Numbered from the stretch's first letter, positions 7,672 through 15,695 are shown. The stretch is 21,904 bases of DNA from JBOGJI01 sp050747865 (GCA_050747865.1 JBOGJI010000110.1:1-21904), one strand, 5' to 3'. Translations and numbers: made by a program. The notes: generated from the letters alone by a model not told the origin.

Positions 7672-8498
7672 GAGCCTGCCCTGCTGTCGATCTCGGCCTG
7701 CGCGCGGAGCTCGCCGTCGAGGTGCTCGGCCGCTTCATCGCCGACGCGGTGGAGACCACCGCCACGGAGGGTGTGGTGGTAGGGCTTTCGGGAGGCGTCG
7801 ACTCGGCGCTCGCTGCCGCCCTGGCCGCGCGGGCGCTCGGCCCGGAGCGGGTCCACGCCTTCTACCTCCCCTACACGACGTCGAGCGAAGACGCGGCGCG
7901 CGACGCCGTGGCCGTGGCCGCGAGCCTGGATCTCCCGCTGCGGCGCATCGACATCTCCCCCATCGTCAACGCCTACCTCGACGCCGAGGAGCCGCAGGCC
8001 GACCGCGTCCGGCGCGGCAACTTCATGGCCCGCGTCCGCATGGCAGTGCTCTTCGATCAGGCCAAGCGCCTGGGCGCCTTGGTGCTCGGCACCTCCAACA
8101 AGACCGAGATCCTGCTCGGCTACTCGACCCTCTTCGGCGACAACGCCAGCTCGTTGAACCCGCTGGGCGACCTCTACAAGAGGCAGGTCCTGCAGCTCTC
8201 CCGCCACCTGGGCCTGCCCGGCACGGTCATCGACAAGCCGTCCAGCGCCGACCTCTGGCCCGGCCAGACCGACGAGGACGAGCTGGGCTTCCCCTACGCC
8301 GTCGCCGACGAGGTCCTCTACCTGCTCTTCGACCAGGACCTCGAGCCCGAGGAGGTCATCGACCGCGGCTACGACCCCGCCACCGTCGACCGCATCGTCT
8401 CCCTGGAGGCCGCCAACCGCTACAAGCGCCGCCTCATGCTCATCTGCCGCCTCTCCAGCAGCGCCATCAACCTCGACCGCGAGATCCCCCGAGATTGA
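7668..8498 (+). CDS. nadE: NAD+ synthase (synthetase domain only)
   Basis: Last step of NAD synthesis: ATP-dependent amidation of deamido-NAD. At 276 aa this is the stand-alone synthetase domain without a fused glutaminase. The PP-loop SGGVDS is at 41-46. Next come RRGNFMARVRM, GTSNKTEILLGY and the FGDNASSLNPLGDLYK segment, all typical NadE motifs for adenylation and substrate binding. PSSADLWPGQTDEDELG follows and is equally characteristic. The ATG at 7668 overlaps the preceding TGA by 4 bases. The following rsmI start overlaps this stop as TTGA. The tight coupling to the amidase gene suggests a two-subunit glutamine-dependent enzyme. Confidence 0.96.
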   Translation: MRACPAVDLGLRAELAVEVLGRFIADAVETTATEGVVVGLSGGVDSALAAALAARALGPERVHAFYLPYTTSSEDAARDAVAVAASLDLPLRRIDISPIVNAYLDAEEPQADRVRRGNFMARVRMAVLFDQAKRLGALVLGTSNKTEILLGYSTLFGDNASSLNPLGDLYKRQVLQLSRHLGLPGTVIDKPSSADLWPGQTDEDELGFPYAVADEVLYLLFDQDLEPEEVIDRGYDPATVDRIVSLEAANRYKRRLMLICRLSSSAINLDREIPRD

Positions 8499-9172
8499 GC
8501 GGCAGACTGCGGATCGTCGCGACGCCGATCGGGAATCTCGAGGACCTGTCGCCGCGGGCGCGGGAGGCTTTGGCGTCGGCGGATCTGGTGGCGTGTGAGG
8601 ACACACGACATACCGGCCGGCTGCTGCAGCGTCTGGGGCTCAAGAAACGGCTCGTCTCGCTGCACGAGCACAACGAGCGGCAGCGGGCGCCGCGGCTGCT
8701 TTCCGCGCTCGAAGAGGGGCAGACGATCGCGCTGGTGTCCGACGCCGGAACACCCCTGCTCTCCGATCCCGGCTTCCTGCTGGTGCGGGAGGCGGCGGCG
8801 CGCGGCATCCGCGTCGAGTCGATTCCCGGTCCGTCCGCCGTGCTCGCGGCGCTCGTCGTCTCGGGCCTGCCCCCGTATCCGTTCACCTTCGCCGGCTTCC
8901 CGCCGCCGAAGCCCGGCCGCCGCCGCCGCTTCTACGAGAACCTGGCCGCCCTCGGCCACACCGTCGTCGTCTTCGAGTCCCCCCACCGCCTGGCCGCGAG
9001 CCTCGCCGACGCCATCCAGGCCTTCGGCGCCGACCGCCCCGCGGCCCTCGCCCGCGAGCTCACCAAGCTGCACGAGGAGGTCTTGCGCGGCAAACTGGGC
9101 GAGCTGGCGCGACAGTTGGCCGATCGCCAGACCGTCAAGGGTGAGCTCGTGCTGGTCGTTGGCCCCGCCTGA
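8495..9172 (+). CDS. rsmI: 16S rRNA (cytidine-1402-2'-O)-methyltransferase RsmI
   Basis: Tetrapyrrole-methylase-fold SAM enzyme of 225 aa that 2'-O-methylates C1402 in the 16S rRNA decoding centre. The N-terminal VATPIGNLEDLSPRA motif, CEDTRHTGRLL, the LVSDAGTPLLSDPG loop and IPGPSAVLAAL are all diagnostic of RsmI. The C-terminal part contains ELTKLHEEVLRG, also family-typical. The start is TTG at 8495, overlapping the nadE TGA by 4 bases. TTG is chosen because the conserved N-terminal motif begins only 9 residues later and no ATG or GTG fits. It is the last gene of the amidase-nadE-rsmI unit. The next gene converges on it after 18 bases. Confidence 0.96.
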   Translation: MSGRLRIVATPIGNLEDLSPRAREALASADLVACEDTRHTGRLLQRLGLKKRLVSLHEHNERQRAPRLLSALEEGQTIALVSDAGTPLLSDPGFLLVREAAARGIRVESIPGPSAVLAALVVSGLPPYPFTFAGFPPPKPGRRRRFYENLAALGHTVVVFESPHRLAASLADAIQAFGADRPAALARELTKLHEEVLRGKLGELARQLADRQTVKGELVLVVGPA

Positions 9173-9190
9173 AGTTCTCCCCCGTGTCGA

Positions 9191-9538
9191 TCAGTGGATG
9201 CTGCGCAGCTTCCGCTGGACGGCCTCGTCGTCGAGCGCCGTCAGCACCGTCTGGACGGCACGGTCGTGCGCGGACACCTCGCGATCATGCAGGTAGGCGC
9301 GCAGGGCCTGGTTGATCGCCACCTGGTAGGGAGGTCCTCCACGGAGGGCCTCGGCCTTGAAGATCGCGATGATGTCTTCGTCCAGGTTGATCGTCACGCG
9401 GCGAGTCGGGAGCTTGCCCGTCGCCGCATCGACGACGTGGCGCGCGGGCCCCCACCCCCGCCGGGCCGAGACATCCTGGGGCATCTCGTCGCCAGACCGC
9501 TTGCTCGTCGTCCTATCGTCTCCTGCCGTGCTCCGCAT
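9191..9538 (-). CDS. BrnA/CopG-like antitoxin
   Basis: Probable DNA-binding antitoxin of 115 aa. The C-terminal half has RRVTINLDEDIIAIFKAEA followed by PPYQVAINQALRAYL, the ribbon-helix-helix pattern of BrnA antitoxins. The N-terminus is polar and likely flexible, and would be the toxin-binding part. I chose ATG 9538 because it overlaps the end of the brnT-like frame, the usual brnTA arrangement, and GGGAG lies about 10 bases upstream. ATG 9484 would also leave the DNA-binding part intact. Since the upstream toxin gene seems damaged, this may be an orphan antitoxin. If active it would be expected to repress its own promoter. Confidence 0.7.
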   Translation of the reverse strand: MRSTAGDDRTTSKRSGDEMPQDVSARRGWGPARHVVDAATGKLPTRRVTINLDEDIIAIFKAEALRGGPPYQVAINQALRAYLHDREVSAHDRAVQTVLTALDDEAVQRKLRSIH

Positions 9539-9773
9539 ATAGATCGCGCTCCCTTCGATTCGTCCGCCTTGCACCGATGATCCGGATCACTGTCTCGCCG
9601 TTCGTGTCCCGCTCGGTCGACCATACGACGAGCAGCGCCCCGCGAGGACGACACGCAGACCGCCTCGAAGCAACAAGCGGAGATCGTTCCAACCGACGCT
9701 TAGGGACATCCTCGACGCCTCTGCCGACCCTGACGAGTGAGTCGAGACATCGCTCGTATGATACTAGGTGCAA
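9513..9773 (-). pseudogene. Decayed BrnT-like toxin (C-terminal part recognisable)
   Basis: The last 42 residues of this 86-codon frame (from about 9641 to 9513) match the BrnT/DUF497 C-terminus: GALLVVWSTE, then ETVIRIIGARRTNRRERDLY. The upstream part lacks the family's conserved N-terminal block (a W-D-P start and the N-x-x-K-H-G-V motif) and the central E-x-R-F/W-x-x-x-G stretch, in this or the other two frames. The frame can be opened from a TTG at 9773, but the protein would lack catalytic parts of the ribonuclease fold. I read it as a 5'-truncated or rearranged brnT that overlaps brnA by 26 bases. A strongly diverged but intact toxin is less likely. Confidence 0.6.
9757..9762 (+). promoter_or_regulatory. 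Putative -10 box (TATGAT) of the membrane-protein gene
   Basis: TATGAT matches TATAAT at 5 of 6 positions and lies 28 bases before the ATG at 9791. GGAGG (9781-9785) sits between as a Shine-Dalgarno. A convincing -35 at 17 bases is not visible. Confidence 0.35.
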
Positions 9774-9790
9774 GAAGTTCGGAGGTATGG

Positions 9791-10711
9791 ATGGAGCTGG
9801 TCTTCCGTCATTTCTGGATCGCGTTCGTCGTCGTGACCTTCGTGAACGGACAGGGGTGGTGGAACCGAGTACAGAGCCGGATTCGAGCTCAACCCGATCT
9901 CGAGCCAGGCTACCGGCGTCTGTATCGCGGGTACCTCTTCTGGACCAACCTGCCCTGGTTAGTCATGGGTTTCGGCATTCTCTCCGGTCAGGTCCCGTCG
10001 ATGTTCGATTTCCTGAATCCAAGCGGAGGCAATACCTTTGTTGTCGCGTGGTGGGGCCTCCTGGCAGCGCTCCTGTGCCTCGGCACATATTGGATCTTCT
10101 TCGGCGGCGGCGCGGAGATGCTCGAGAGGCACCCCGGCGTCTACATGGTGCCGCAATGGTCTGCCTCGAAGCTCCGCCTCTTCTGGCTGGGTGTTGTCGC
10201 CTGGAATATCGCGATAGGCGCGTGGCTCTTTCTTGGATTCCCGGGAGCGTCCAGCGAGCCGAGTTCTGCATCGCTCGACGACTCGTGGCTGTGGGCCCTC
10301 TTCCCAGTGGTCTTCGTGGGCATGTGGTTGCTCATCTGCTTCCTACTCTCGGCAATGGGTGGGTGGCAGAGACTTGCAGAGCATTACGTGGCGAGTGCTC
10401 GTTTCTCCGGCGAGCGCTTCTATTTCTGTTCCGCCCAGATCGGCTACGTCAACTACGGCGGCTGTCTCACACTTGGTGCCAGTCCGGACGGCCTTTACTT
10501 GGCCGTTTTCCCTCTCTTTCGAGTCGCTCATCCCCCGCTGGTGATTCCCTGGTCTGACGTCATCGCCCGCGAGAGTCGACGATGGTTCTTTGCGGCCGTC
10601 GCGCTCGAGTTCGCCAAGGCGAATGGGATATCGGTCCGTATCTCCCGTCGACTCGCTCAAGTTCTGTTCGATGCCTCCGGGACGCAGGTGCCGGTCCAAC
10701 CCTCTGTCTAA
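9791..10711 (+). CDS. Uncharacterised five-helix membrane protein with conserved C-terminal domain
   Basis: Function not recognised; 306 aa. Five hydrophobic segments are visible at about 6-22, 50-67, 82-103, 128-148 and 165-187, rich in Trp and Phe. They are followed by a soluble C-terminal region of about 115 residues. That region contains GYVNYGGCLTLG, GLYLAVFPLFR and HPPLVIPWSDV. I recall this pattern as a recurrent domain of unknown function in several bacterial phyla, perhaps PH-like. ATG 9791 is preceded by GGAGG with a 5-base spacer. The gene is visibly less GC-rich than its neighbours and uses more AT-ending codons. It also sits next to a decayed toxin-antitoxin locus, suggesting horizontal gain. 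The nearest genes offer no functional clue. Confidence 0.82.
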   Translation: MELVFRHFWIAFVVVTFVNGQGWWNRVQSRIRAQPDLEPGYRRLYRGYLFWTNLPWLVMGFGILSGQVPSMFDFLNPSGGNTFVVAWWGLLAALLCLGTYWIFFGGGAEMLERHPGVYMVPQWSASKLRLFWLGVVAWNIAIGAWLFLGFPGASSEPSSASLDDSWLWALFPVVFVGMWLLICFLLSAMGGWQRLAEHYVASARFSGERFYFCSAQIGYVNYGGCLTLGASPDGLYLAVFPLFRVAHPPLVIPWSDVIARESRRWFFAAVALEFAKANGISVRISRRLAQVLFDASGTQVPVQPSV

Positions 10712-10794
10712 CTCCAGGAAATGCAGCCCGGGGCTCCGAGTACGGCGCACCGACGGGGGCCGAGAAACGGTTTGAAGCGCTCGGCTGGGCCGGG

Positions 10795-10815
10795 CTCGCG
10801 GCGGCGAGGGTCTTT
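10795..10815 (+). terminator. Possible weak terminator after the membrane-protein gene
   Basis: CTCGC-GGCG-GCGAG (10795-10808) is a 5 bp stem with a 4-base loop, followed by GG and TCTTT. It lies about 85 bases past the stop at 10711 and runs into the 3' end of mnmA on the other strand. The T-run is short and interrupted, so this is only a candidate. Confidence 0.22.
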
Positions 10816-11905
10816 ACAGTGAGGCGGTGATCCAGCAGCCGCCGAGGACGTGGGGGCCGTGGTAGAAGACGGCGGCCTGGCCGGGGGCGACGCCGGCCTG
10901 GGGTGCGGCGAACTCGATGCGGGCGGTGCCGTTCGCGCGAGGCTCGATGCGGGCGGGGACGCCGGGATGGCGGGAGCGGATGCGGACGGTGGCCTCGATC
11001 TGGCCTTGCGGGTCGGAGCCGATCCAGTGGAGGCGCTCGCCGGTGAGGCCCGGCGCCAGCAGCTCTTCGTGGCTGCCGACGACGACCCGGTTCTCGTCGG
11101 CGCGGATGCCGATCACGTAGAGGCGCTCGCAGGAGGCCAGCCCCAGGCCGCGGCGCTGGCCCACGGTGTAGCGGTAGTAGGGCTCGCCTTCGCCGAGGGC
11201 GTGTCCTGAAGCGTCCTCGAGGACGGCGGCGCCGGCGCCGGTGGAGCGCGAGTAGCGGTCCGGCGCCTCCGCCACCTGCTCCTCGACGAACTCGCGGACG
11301 CCGCCGGCGACGAAGCAGAGCTCCATGCTCTCCCCCTTCTCCGCCACCACCAGGCCGGCCTCGCGGGCGACCTGCCGCACCTCGTCCTTGGTCAGCTCGC
11401 CGAGCGGGAACCCGCTGGCCGCGAGCTGCTCCTGGGTGAGCTCGAAGAGGTAGTAGCTCTGGTCCTTCTCGGCGTGGCGGGCGGCGTGGAGCTCCAGCCC
11501 GTCCTCGCCGCGGACGATGCGGGCGTAGTGGCCGGTGGCCATGCGCGAGGCGCCGAGGGCACGCGCCCGCGCGAGGAAGAGGTCGAACTTGATGAAGGTG
11601 TTGCAGCGCGTGCAGGGGACCGGCGTACGGCCGGCCAGGTAGTCCTCGACGAAGGGGTCGACGACATGGCGCCGGAAGTCCTGGTCCAGGCGTAGCGTGT
11701 AATGGGGGATGCCGCATTGCGCCGCGACCCGGCGGGCATCGCCGAGGTCGAGGGCGCCGCAGCAACGGCCGTGCGTGCTCTCCTCGGAACGGTCCCAGAG
11801 CAGCATGGACAGCCCGACCACCGGCCGCCCCTCGCGGGCCAGCAGCCAGGCCGTGACCGACGAGTCCAGGCCGCCGCTCATGGCGACGGCGGTCAGCTCC
11901 GTCAT
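10814..11905 (-). CDS. mnmA: tRNA-uridine 2-sulfurtransferase MnmA (CxxC type)
   Basis: Cytoplasmic enzyme that thiolates U34 of Lys, Glu and Gln tRNAs; 363 aa. The ATP PP-loop SGGLDSS is at 10-16. KDQSYYLF (147-154) and YYRYTVGQRRGLG are typical of the family. The cysteines are C98 and C101 in VPCTRCN, and C197 in MELCFV. In E. coli the first position of this motif is Asp (NPDxxCN). A CxxC plus distal Cys set is known from MnmA enzymes that bind a 4Fe-4S cluster, so that type is inferred here. The ATG overlaps the stop of the upstream cysteine desulfurase gene as ATGA, which points to a dedicated sulfur-donor pair. The TAA stop is at 10814-10816. Confidence 0.95.
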   Translation of the reverse strand: MTELTAVAMSGGLDSSVTAWLLAREGRPVVGLSMLLWDRSEESTHGRCCGALDLGDARRVAAQCGIPHYTLRLDQDFRRHVVDPFVEDYLAGRTPVPCTRCNTFIKFDLFLARARALGASRMATGHYARIVRGEDGLELHAARHAEKDQSYYLFELTQEQLAASGFPLGELTKDEVRQVAREAGLVVAEKGESMELCFVAGGVREFVEEQVAEAPDRYSRSTGAGAAVLEDASGHALGEGEPYYRYTVGQRRGLGLASCERLYVIGIRADENRVVVGSHEELLAPGLTGERLHWIGSDPQGQIEATVRIRSRHPGVPARIEPRANGTARIEFAAPQAGVAPGQAAVFYHGPHVLGGCWITASL

Positions 11906-13056
11906 CCCGCCAGCACCTCCCGCGCCTGACGCAGCGCCGCGACCTCGCCGGCCAGCGCGGCGAGCAGGGCGTCGACCTCGTCTTCGCTGTTGGTGGTGCC
12001 GAAGCTCACCCGCAGGGAGCCCAGGGCCTCCGACTCCTCCATCCCCATGGCGGCGAGCGTCGGGCTGACCTCCACGGTTCCGGAGCCGCAGGCCGAACCG
12101 GTCGACACCGCGAAACCCTTGAGGTCGAGGCGAATCATCAGGTCCTGTCCGACGACCCCCGGGAAGGAGACATGCGACGTGTTCGGCAGCCGAGGCGAGG
12201 CGGCGCAGTGCACGATCGCGCCGGGGATCGCTCGCACGCCGCGCTCGAACGGGGCGCGCAGCGCCGTCAGCGCGCGGGCGCGCTCGGGAAGCTCCTCACA
12301 CGCCAGGCGCGCGGCCTCGCCGAGCCCGACCGCCGCCGCGACGTTGACGGTGCTGGCGCGCCGTTGCCGTTCCTGGCTGCCGCCGACGAGCAGGGGCTCG
12401 AACGGGGCGCCGCCGCGGATCCACAGCGCCGCCGCGCCCAGGGGCCCGTGGAACTTGTGGCCGCCGACGACCACGAAATCGGCCCCCAGCTCGCGCACGG
12501 ACAGCGGCACCTTGCCGGCCGCCTGCACGGCGTCGGTCAGCAGCGACACACCGCGGGCGCGACACCCCGCCGCCGCCTCGGCCACCGGTTGCAGCGTCCC
12601 CAGCTCGTTGTTGGCCAGCATGAGGGCGGCGAGCACCGTGTCGTCGCGCAGGGCGGCGAGGAAGCGCTCGACGGCGACCACGCCGTCGGGCCCGGGCGGC
12701 ACGACCGTGACCTCCATGCCCAGCTCCGCCGCGGCCTCGGCGGCGCGCAGCACCGAAGGATGCTCGAAGGCGGAGATCACGAGGTGCCCGCGAAAGCGCG
12801 CCGCCCGGGCCGCAGACCAGACCACGGCGTTGTTGGCCTCGGTCCCCGACGCCGTGAAGACGACTTCCGGCGCCCCGGCCCCGAGGAGCGCCGCGACCTC
12901 GCCGCGCGCCTGCTCCACCGCCTCGCGGGCCTCCCGCCCGAAGCCGTGGATCGACGACGGGTTCCCGAAGCGCTCCGTGAGCCACGGCCACATGGCCGCG
13001 GCTACTCGCGGATCGAGCGGCGTCGTAGCGTTGTGATCGAAGTAGTACCGCGCCAT
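11902..13056 (-). CDS. Cysteine desulfurase (NifS/IscS family)
   Basis: PLP enzyme that takes sulfur from cysteine as an enzyme-bound persulfide; 384 aa. Motifs in order: YFDHNATTPLDP at the N-terminus, GNPSSIHGFGR, FTASGTEANN, H99 in FEHPSV, the PLP lysine K201 in GGHKFHGPLG, and the catalytic C323 in STGSACGSG. These fit a group I desulfurase. The stop overlaps the mnmA start by 4 bases, so its main partner is probably MnmA, as in the B. subtilis YrvO-MnmA pair. It may also serve Fe-S assembly, since no isc or suf genes are nearby. The start is ATG 13056, with TAGAAT 9 bases upstream and no Shine-Dalgarno. Confidence 0.96.
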   Translation of the reverse strand: MARYYFDHNATTPLDPRVAAAMWPWLTERFGNPSSIHGFGREAREAVEQARGEVAALLGAGAPEVVFTASGTEANNAVVWSAARAARFRGHLVISAFEHPSVLRAAEAAAELGMEVTVVPPGPDGVVAVERFLAALRDDTVLAALMLANNELGTLQPVAEAAAGCRARGVSLLTDAVQAAGKVPLSVRELGADFVVVGGHKFHGPLGAAALWIRGGAPFEPLLVGGSQERQRRASTVNVAAAVGLGEAARLACEELPERARALTALRAPFERGVRAIPGAIVHCAASPRLPNTSHVSFPGVVGQDLMIRLDLKGFAVSTGSACGSGTVEVSPTLAAMGMEESEALGSLRVSFGTTNSEDEVDALLAALAGEVAALRQAREVLAG

Positions 13057-13065
13057 GACGGCAGC

Positions 13066-13071
13066 ATTCTA
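13066..13071 (-). promoter_or_regulatory. Putative -10 box of the desulfurase-mnmA operon (TAGAAT, 9 bases before ATG)
   Basis: On the minus strand TAGAAT ends exactly 9 bases before the ATG at 13056, with no Shine-Dalgarno between. This matches the arrangement at 15740-15745 and 2060-2065 and implies an almost leaderless mRNA. No clear -35 hexamer. Confidence 0.5.
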
Positions 13072-13172
13072 ATGGTCGTGGCAGCCGCCGCTCGGTGGAT
13101 TGGCGAAGTTGCGGCACAATGGCCCCGCGTGAGCACTATGCCGAGAACCTTGCGGCCGGGGATTTCGTACCC

Positions 13173-15695
13173 ATGTGCGTGCTCGTGAAGAAACATCTCC
13201 TCAGCCTGCTCACCGTCGCGCTCGCGGCGTCGGTCCTGTTCGGCGCCGACAAGAAGGCGGCCGAGATCCCGGCCGACCTGCCGGAGCAGTACCGCAACTG
13301 GCTCGAAGAGGTGGCGCTGCTCATCACCGACGAGGAGCTCGCCGCCTTCCTCGAGCTCGAAAAGGACTACCAGCGCGACGCCTTCATCGAGAAGTTCTGG
13401 CGCTCCCGCGACCCCTACCCCAACACCGCGCGCAACGAGCTGCGGGAGCGCTGGGAGGGACGGGTGGAGGAAGCGCGGATGCGCTTCGAGAGCCTCACGG
13501 ATGAGCGCTCCAAGACGCTGCTGCTCAACGGCCCCCCCACGGCGCTGGTCGAGCCGCGTTGCCGCGGCGTCCTGGTGCCGATGGAGATCTGGTTCTACGA
13601 GCGCTCCGAACGGGTGCGCGAAACCTTCGCCATCATCTTCTACCAGTACTTCGGCGCCGGGCCCTTCCGCATCTGGCGGCCGCTGGACGGCATCGACGTG
13701 CTGGTGCAGCAGGCGTCGGTGGTCGCCGACCCGCGCCAGCCGCTCGCCGCCATCGATTCCTGCATCGACCGCGACGCCATCCTCGGAGCCCTGCGCCTGA
13801 TCCATAATCGCGGCGAGTTCGACTACGAGCTGCTGCTGTCCAAGGTCCTCAACGCCCAACAGGAGGACGCCGGCGGCGAATGGCTCTCCGGCCTCGCCAC
13901 CTACTCCACCGAGGTGCCGCCGGGCGCCGCGCAGTTCGACGCCGCGCTCGCCATCCAGTACCCCGGCCGGCATCAGCAGCGCACCCTGGTGCAGGGGGTG
14001 ATCACGGTGCCCCGCGACAAGGTGGAGGTGACTCGCCTCGGCAAGAGCGCGACCTACGACTTTGCGCTCACCGGGGAGATCCTGCGCGGCGCGGCGCTGT
14101 TCGAGAACTTCCGCTACCAGTTCCAGATCCCCGCCGACGAGGTGGCCGGCGGCGACATCCCGCTGGTCTTCGAGCGCGCCCTGCGCCCGGGCGCCTACCG
14201 GCTGCTGCTGCGCCTGCAGGCCACGGGGACGGAAGCCTTCTACCGCATCGAGCGGGATCTCGAGGTGCCGGTGATGGAGGGGGAGCCGGAGCCGGTGCCG
14301 GCGAGCCCCGAGATGGCCAAGCTGCTGGAGGAGGCGAATCGCGCCATCCTCTCGGGGGACACGACGATCCAGATCGTGCCTCCGCAGGGGGAGCTGCTGA
14401 CCGGTCCGGTGCGCTTCGACACCCTGGTGACCGGCGCGGGCATCGCGCGGGTGGCGTTCATCCTCGACGGCACGGCGGTGCTGCGCAAGACCGAGCCGCC
14501 GTTCAGCGTCGAGCTGGACATGGGCGAGCTGCCGCGTGTCCACGAGCTGGTCGTCGAGGCCTACGACGCCGGGGGCAAGGTGATCGCGCGCGACGAGGCG
14601 CTGCTCAACGCCGGCGCCCACCGCTTCGCCGTGCAGCTCCTGGAGCCGCGATCGGGCAGCCAACACGCCTCCAGCGTGCGGGCAGTGGCCAAGGTGACGG
14701 TTCCCGAAGGGCGGCGGGTGGAGCGGCTCGAGCTCTATTTCAACGAGACCCGCGTCGCCACCCTGTACCAGCAGCCCTGGGAGCATCCGATCGTGCTGCC
14801 GCAGCCGGGGCAGGCGGGGTACGTACGGGCGGTGGCGTACCAACCCGACGGCAACGCGACCGAAGACGTGGCCTTCGTCAACGCCCCCGGGGTGACCGGC
14901 CGGGTGGACATCGAGTTCGTGGAGCTGTACGTCTCCGTCGCCGACAGAGAGCGGCGTCCCATACCGGGGCTCACCGTCGACGACTTCCAGATCGTCGAGG
15001 ACGGGGTGCAGCAGGAGCCCACCCGCTTCGACGTGGTGTCGAACCTGCCCATCCATGCCCTGCTGATGCTCGACACCTCGGCGTCGATGGAGCCCAACCT
15101 GGAGATGGCCCAACGGGCCGCCCTCGCCTTCGTCGAGGCGGCGATCGCGCCGCGCGACCGGGCAGCGATCCTCACCTTCAACGACCACCCGCAGCTCGCG
15201 GTGCGCTTCACCGACGACCACGAGCTGCTCGCGGCCGGTCTGGCCGGGCTGTACGCCGAGCGCGGCACCGCCCTGTGGGACAGCCTGATCACCTCCCTCT
15301 ACTATTTCAACGGCATCACCGGGCAGCGCGCCATGATCCTGCTCACCGACGGCAAGGACGAGGGCAGCCGCTTCTCCTTCGACGACGCCCGGGAGTACGC
15401 GCGCCGCTCGGGCGTGGCGGTGTACGCGATCGGCCTCGGCTTCGAGCGGGGAGATCGCGAGGCGCGGCGCCTGCTGACGCGCCTCACCGGGGAGACCGGC
15501 GGCCGCTTCGTCGCCGTCGACTCGCCCGCCCAGCTGCCCGCGATCTACCGGAGCATCGAGGACGAGCTGCGCTCGCGCTACTACATCGGCTACCAGTCGA
15601 CGAACACCGGGGGCGGCGACGAGTTCCGCCGCGTCGAGGTGTCGGTGGACGTTGCGGACGCCCAGGCGTCGACGATCCGCGGCTATTACCCGTAG
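13173..15695 (+). CDS. Secreted GWxTD and VWA-domain protein, first paralogue
   Basis: Probable exported protein of 840 aa; no enzymatic role recognised. A signal peptide (KKHLLSLLTVALAASVLFG) is followed by a GWxTD-like region at about 35-200, with FIEKFWRSRDPYPNTARNEL. Two Ig-like beta regions follow: about 400-490, with VAFILDG and RKTEPPFSVELDMG, then about 490-570. A C-terminal VWA domain of the VWFA-related Acidobacterial type starts near 627. Its MIDAS residues are visible as D634-x-S-x-S in LDTSAS, T in GTALWD and D in LTDGKDEG, so metal binding should be intact. C130 and C197 are matched in the next gene product. The start is ATG 13173; GTG 13185 or ATG 13119 are alternatives. It is followed by a heptamer repeat and its paralogue. 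Confidence 0.88.
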   Translation: MCVLVKKHLLSLLTVALAASVLFGADKKAAEIPADLPEQYRNWLEEVALLITDEELAAFLELEKDYQRDAFIEKFWRSRDPYPNTARNELRERWEGRVEEARMRFESLTDERSKTLLLNGPPTALVEPRCRGVLVPMEIWFYERSERVRETFAIIFYQYFGAGPFRIWRPLDGIDVLVQQASVVADPRQPLAAIDSCIDRDAILGALRLIHNRGEFDYELLLSKVLNAQQEDAGGEWLSGLATYSTEVPPGAAQFDAALAIQYPGRHQQRTLVQGVITVPRDKVEVTRLGKSATYDFALTGEILRGAALFENFRYQFQIPADEVAGGDIPLVFERALRPGAYRLLLRLQATGTEAFYRIERDLEVPVMEGEPEPVPASPEMAKLLEEANRAILSGDTTIQIVPPQGELLTGPVRFDTLVTGAGIARVAFILDGTAVLRKTEPPFSVELDMGELPRVHELVVEAYDAGGKVIARDEALLNAGAHRFAVQLLEPRSGSQHASSVRAVAKVTVPEGRRVERLELYFNETRVATLYQQPWEHPIVLPQPGQAGYVRAVAYQPDGNATEDVAFVNAPGVTGRVDIEFVELYVSVADRERRPIPGLTVDDFQIVEDGVQQEPTRFDVVSNLPIHALLMLDTSASMEPNLEMAQRAALAFVEAAIAPRDRAAILTFNDHPQLAVRFTDDHELLAAGLAGLYAERGTALWDSLITSLYYFNGITGQRAMILLTDGKDEGSRFSFDDAREYARRSGVAVYAIGLGFERGDREARRLLTRLTGETGGRFVAVDSPAQLPAIYRSIEDELRSRYYIGYQSTNTGGGDEFRRVEVSVDVADAQASTIRGYYP

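Noticed and set aside
9737..9790. Upstream GTG start (18 residues longer) for the membrane protein
   Set aside because: The extra residues would overlap the putative promoter, and the GGAGG Shine-Dalgarno is placed for ATG 9791.
10720..10740. AGCCCGGGGCT palindrome after the membrane-protein gene as a terminator
   Set aside because: The stem is only 4 bp with a realistic loop and no T-run follows.
13095..13172. N-terminal extension of the first VWA protein from GTG 13095 or ATG 13119
   Set aside because: It would put 18-26 mostly polar residues before a standard signal peptide; ATG 13173 starts right at the signal peptide. The choice is not certain because no good Shine-Dalgarno is seen.
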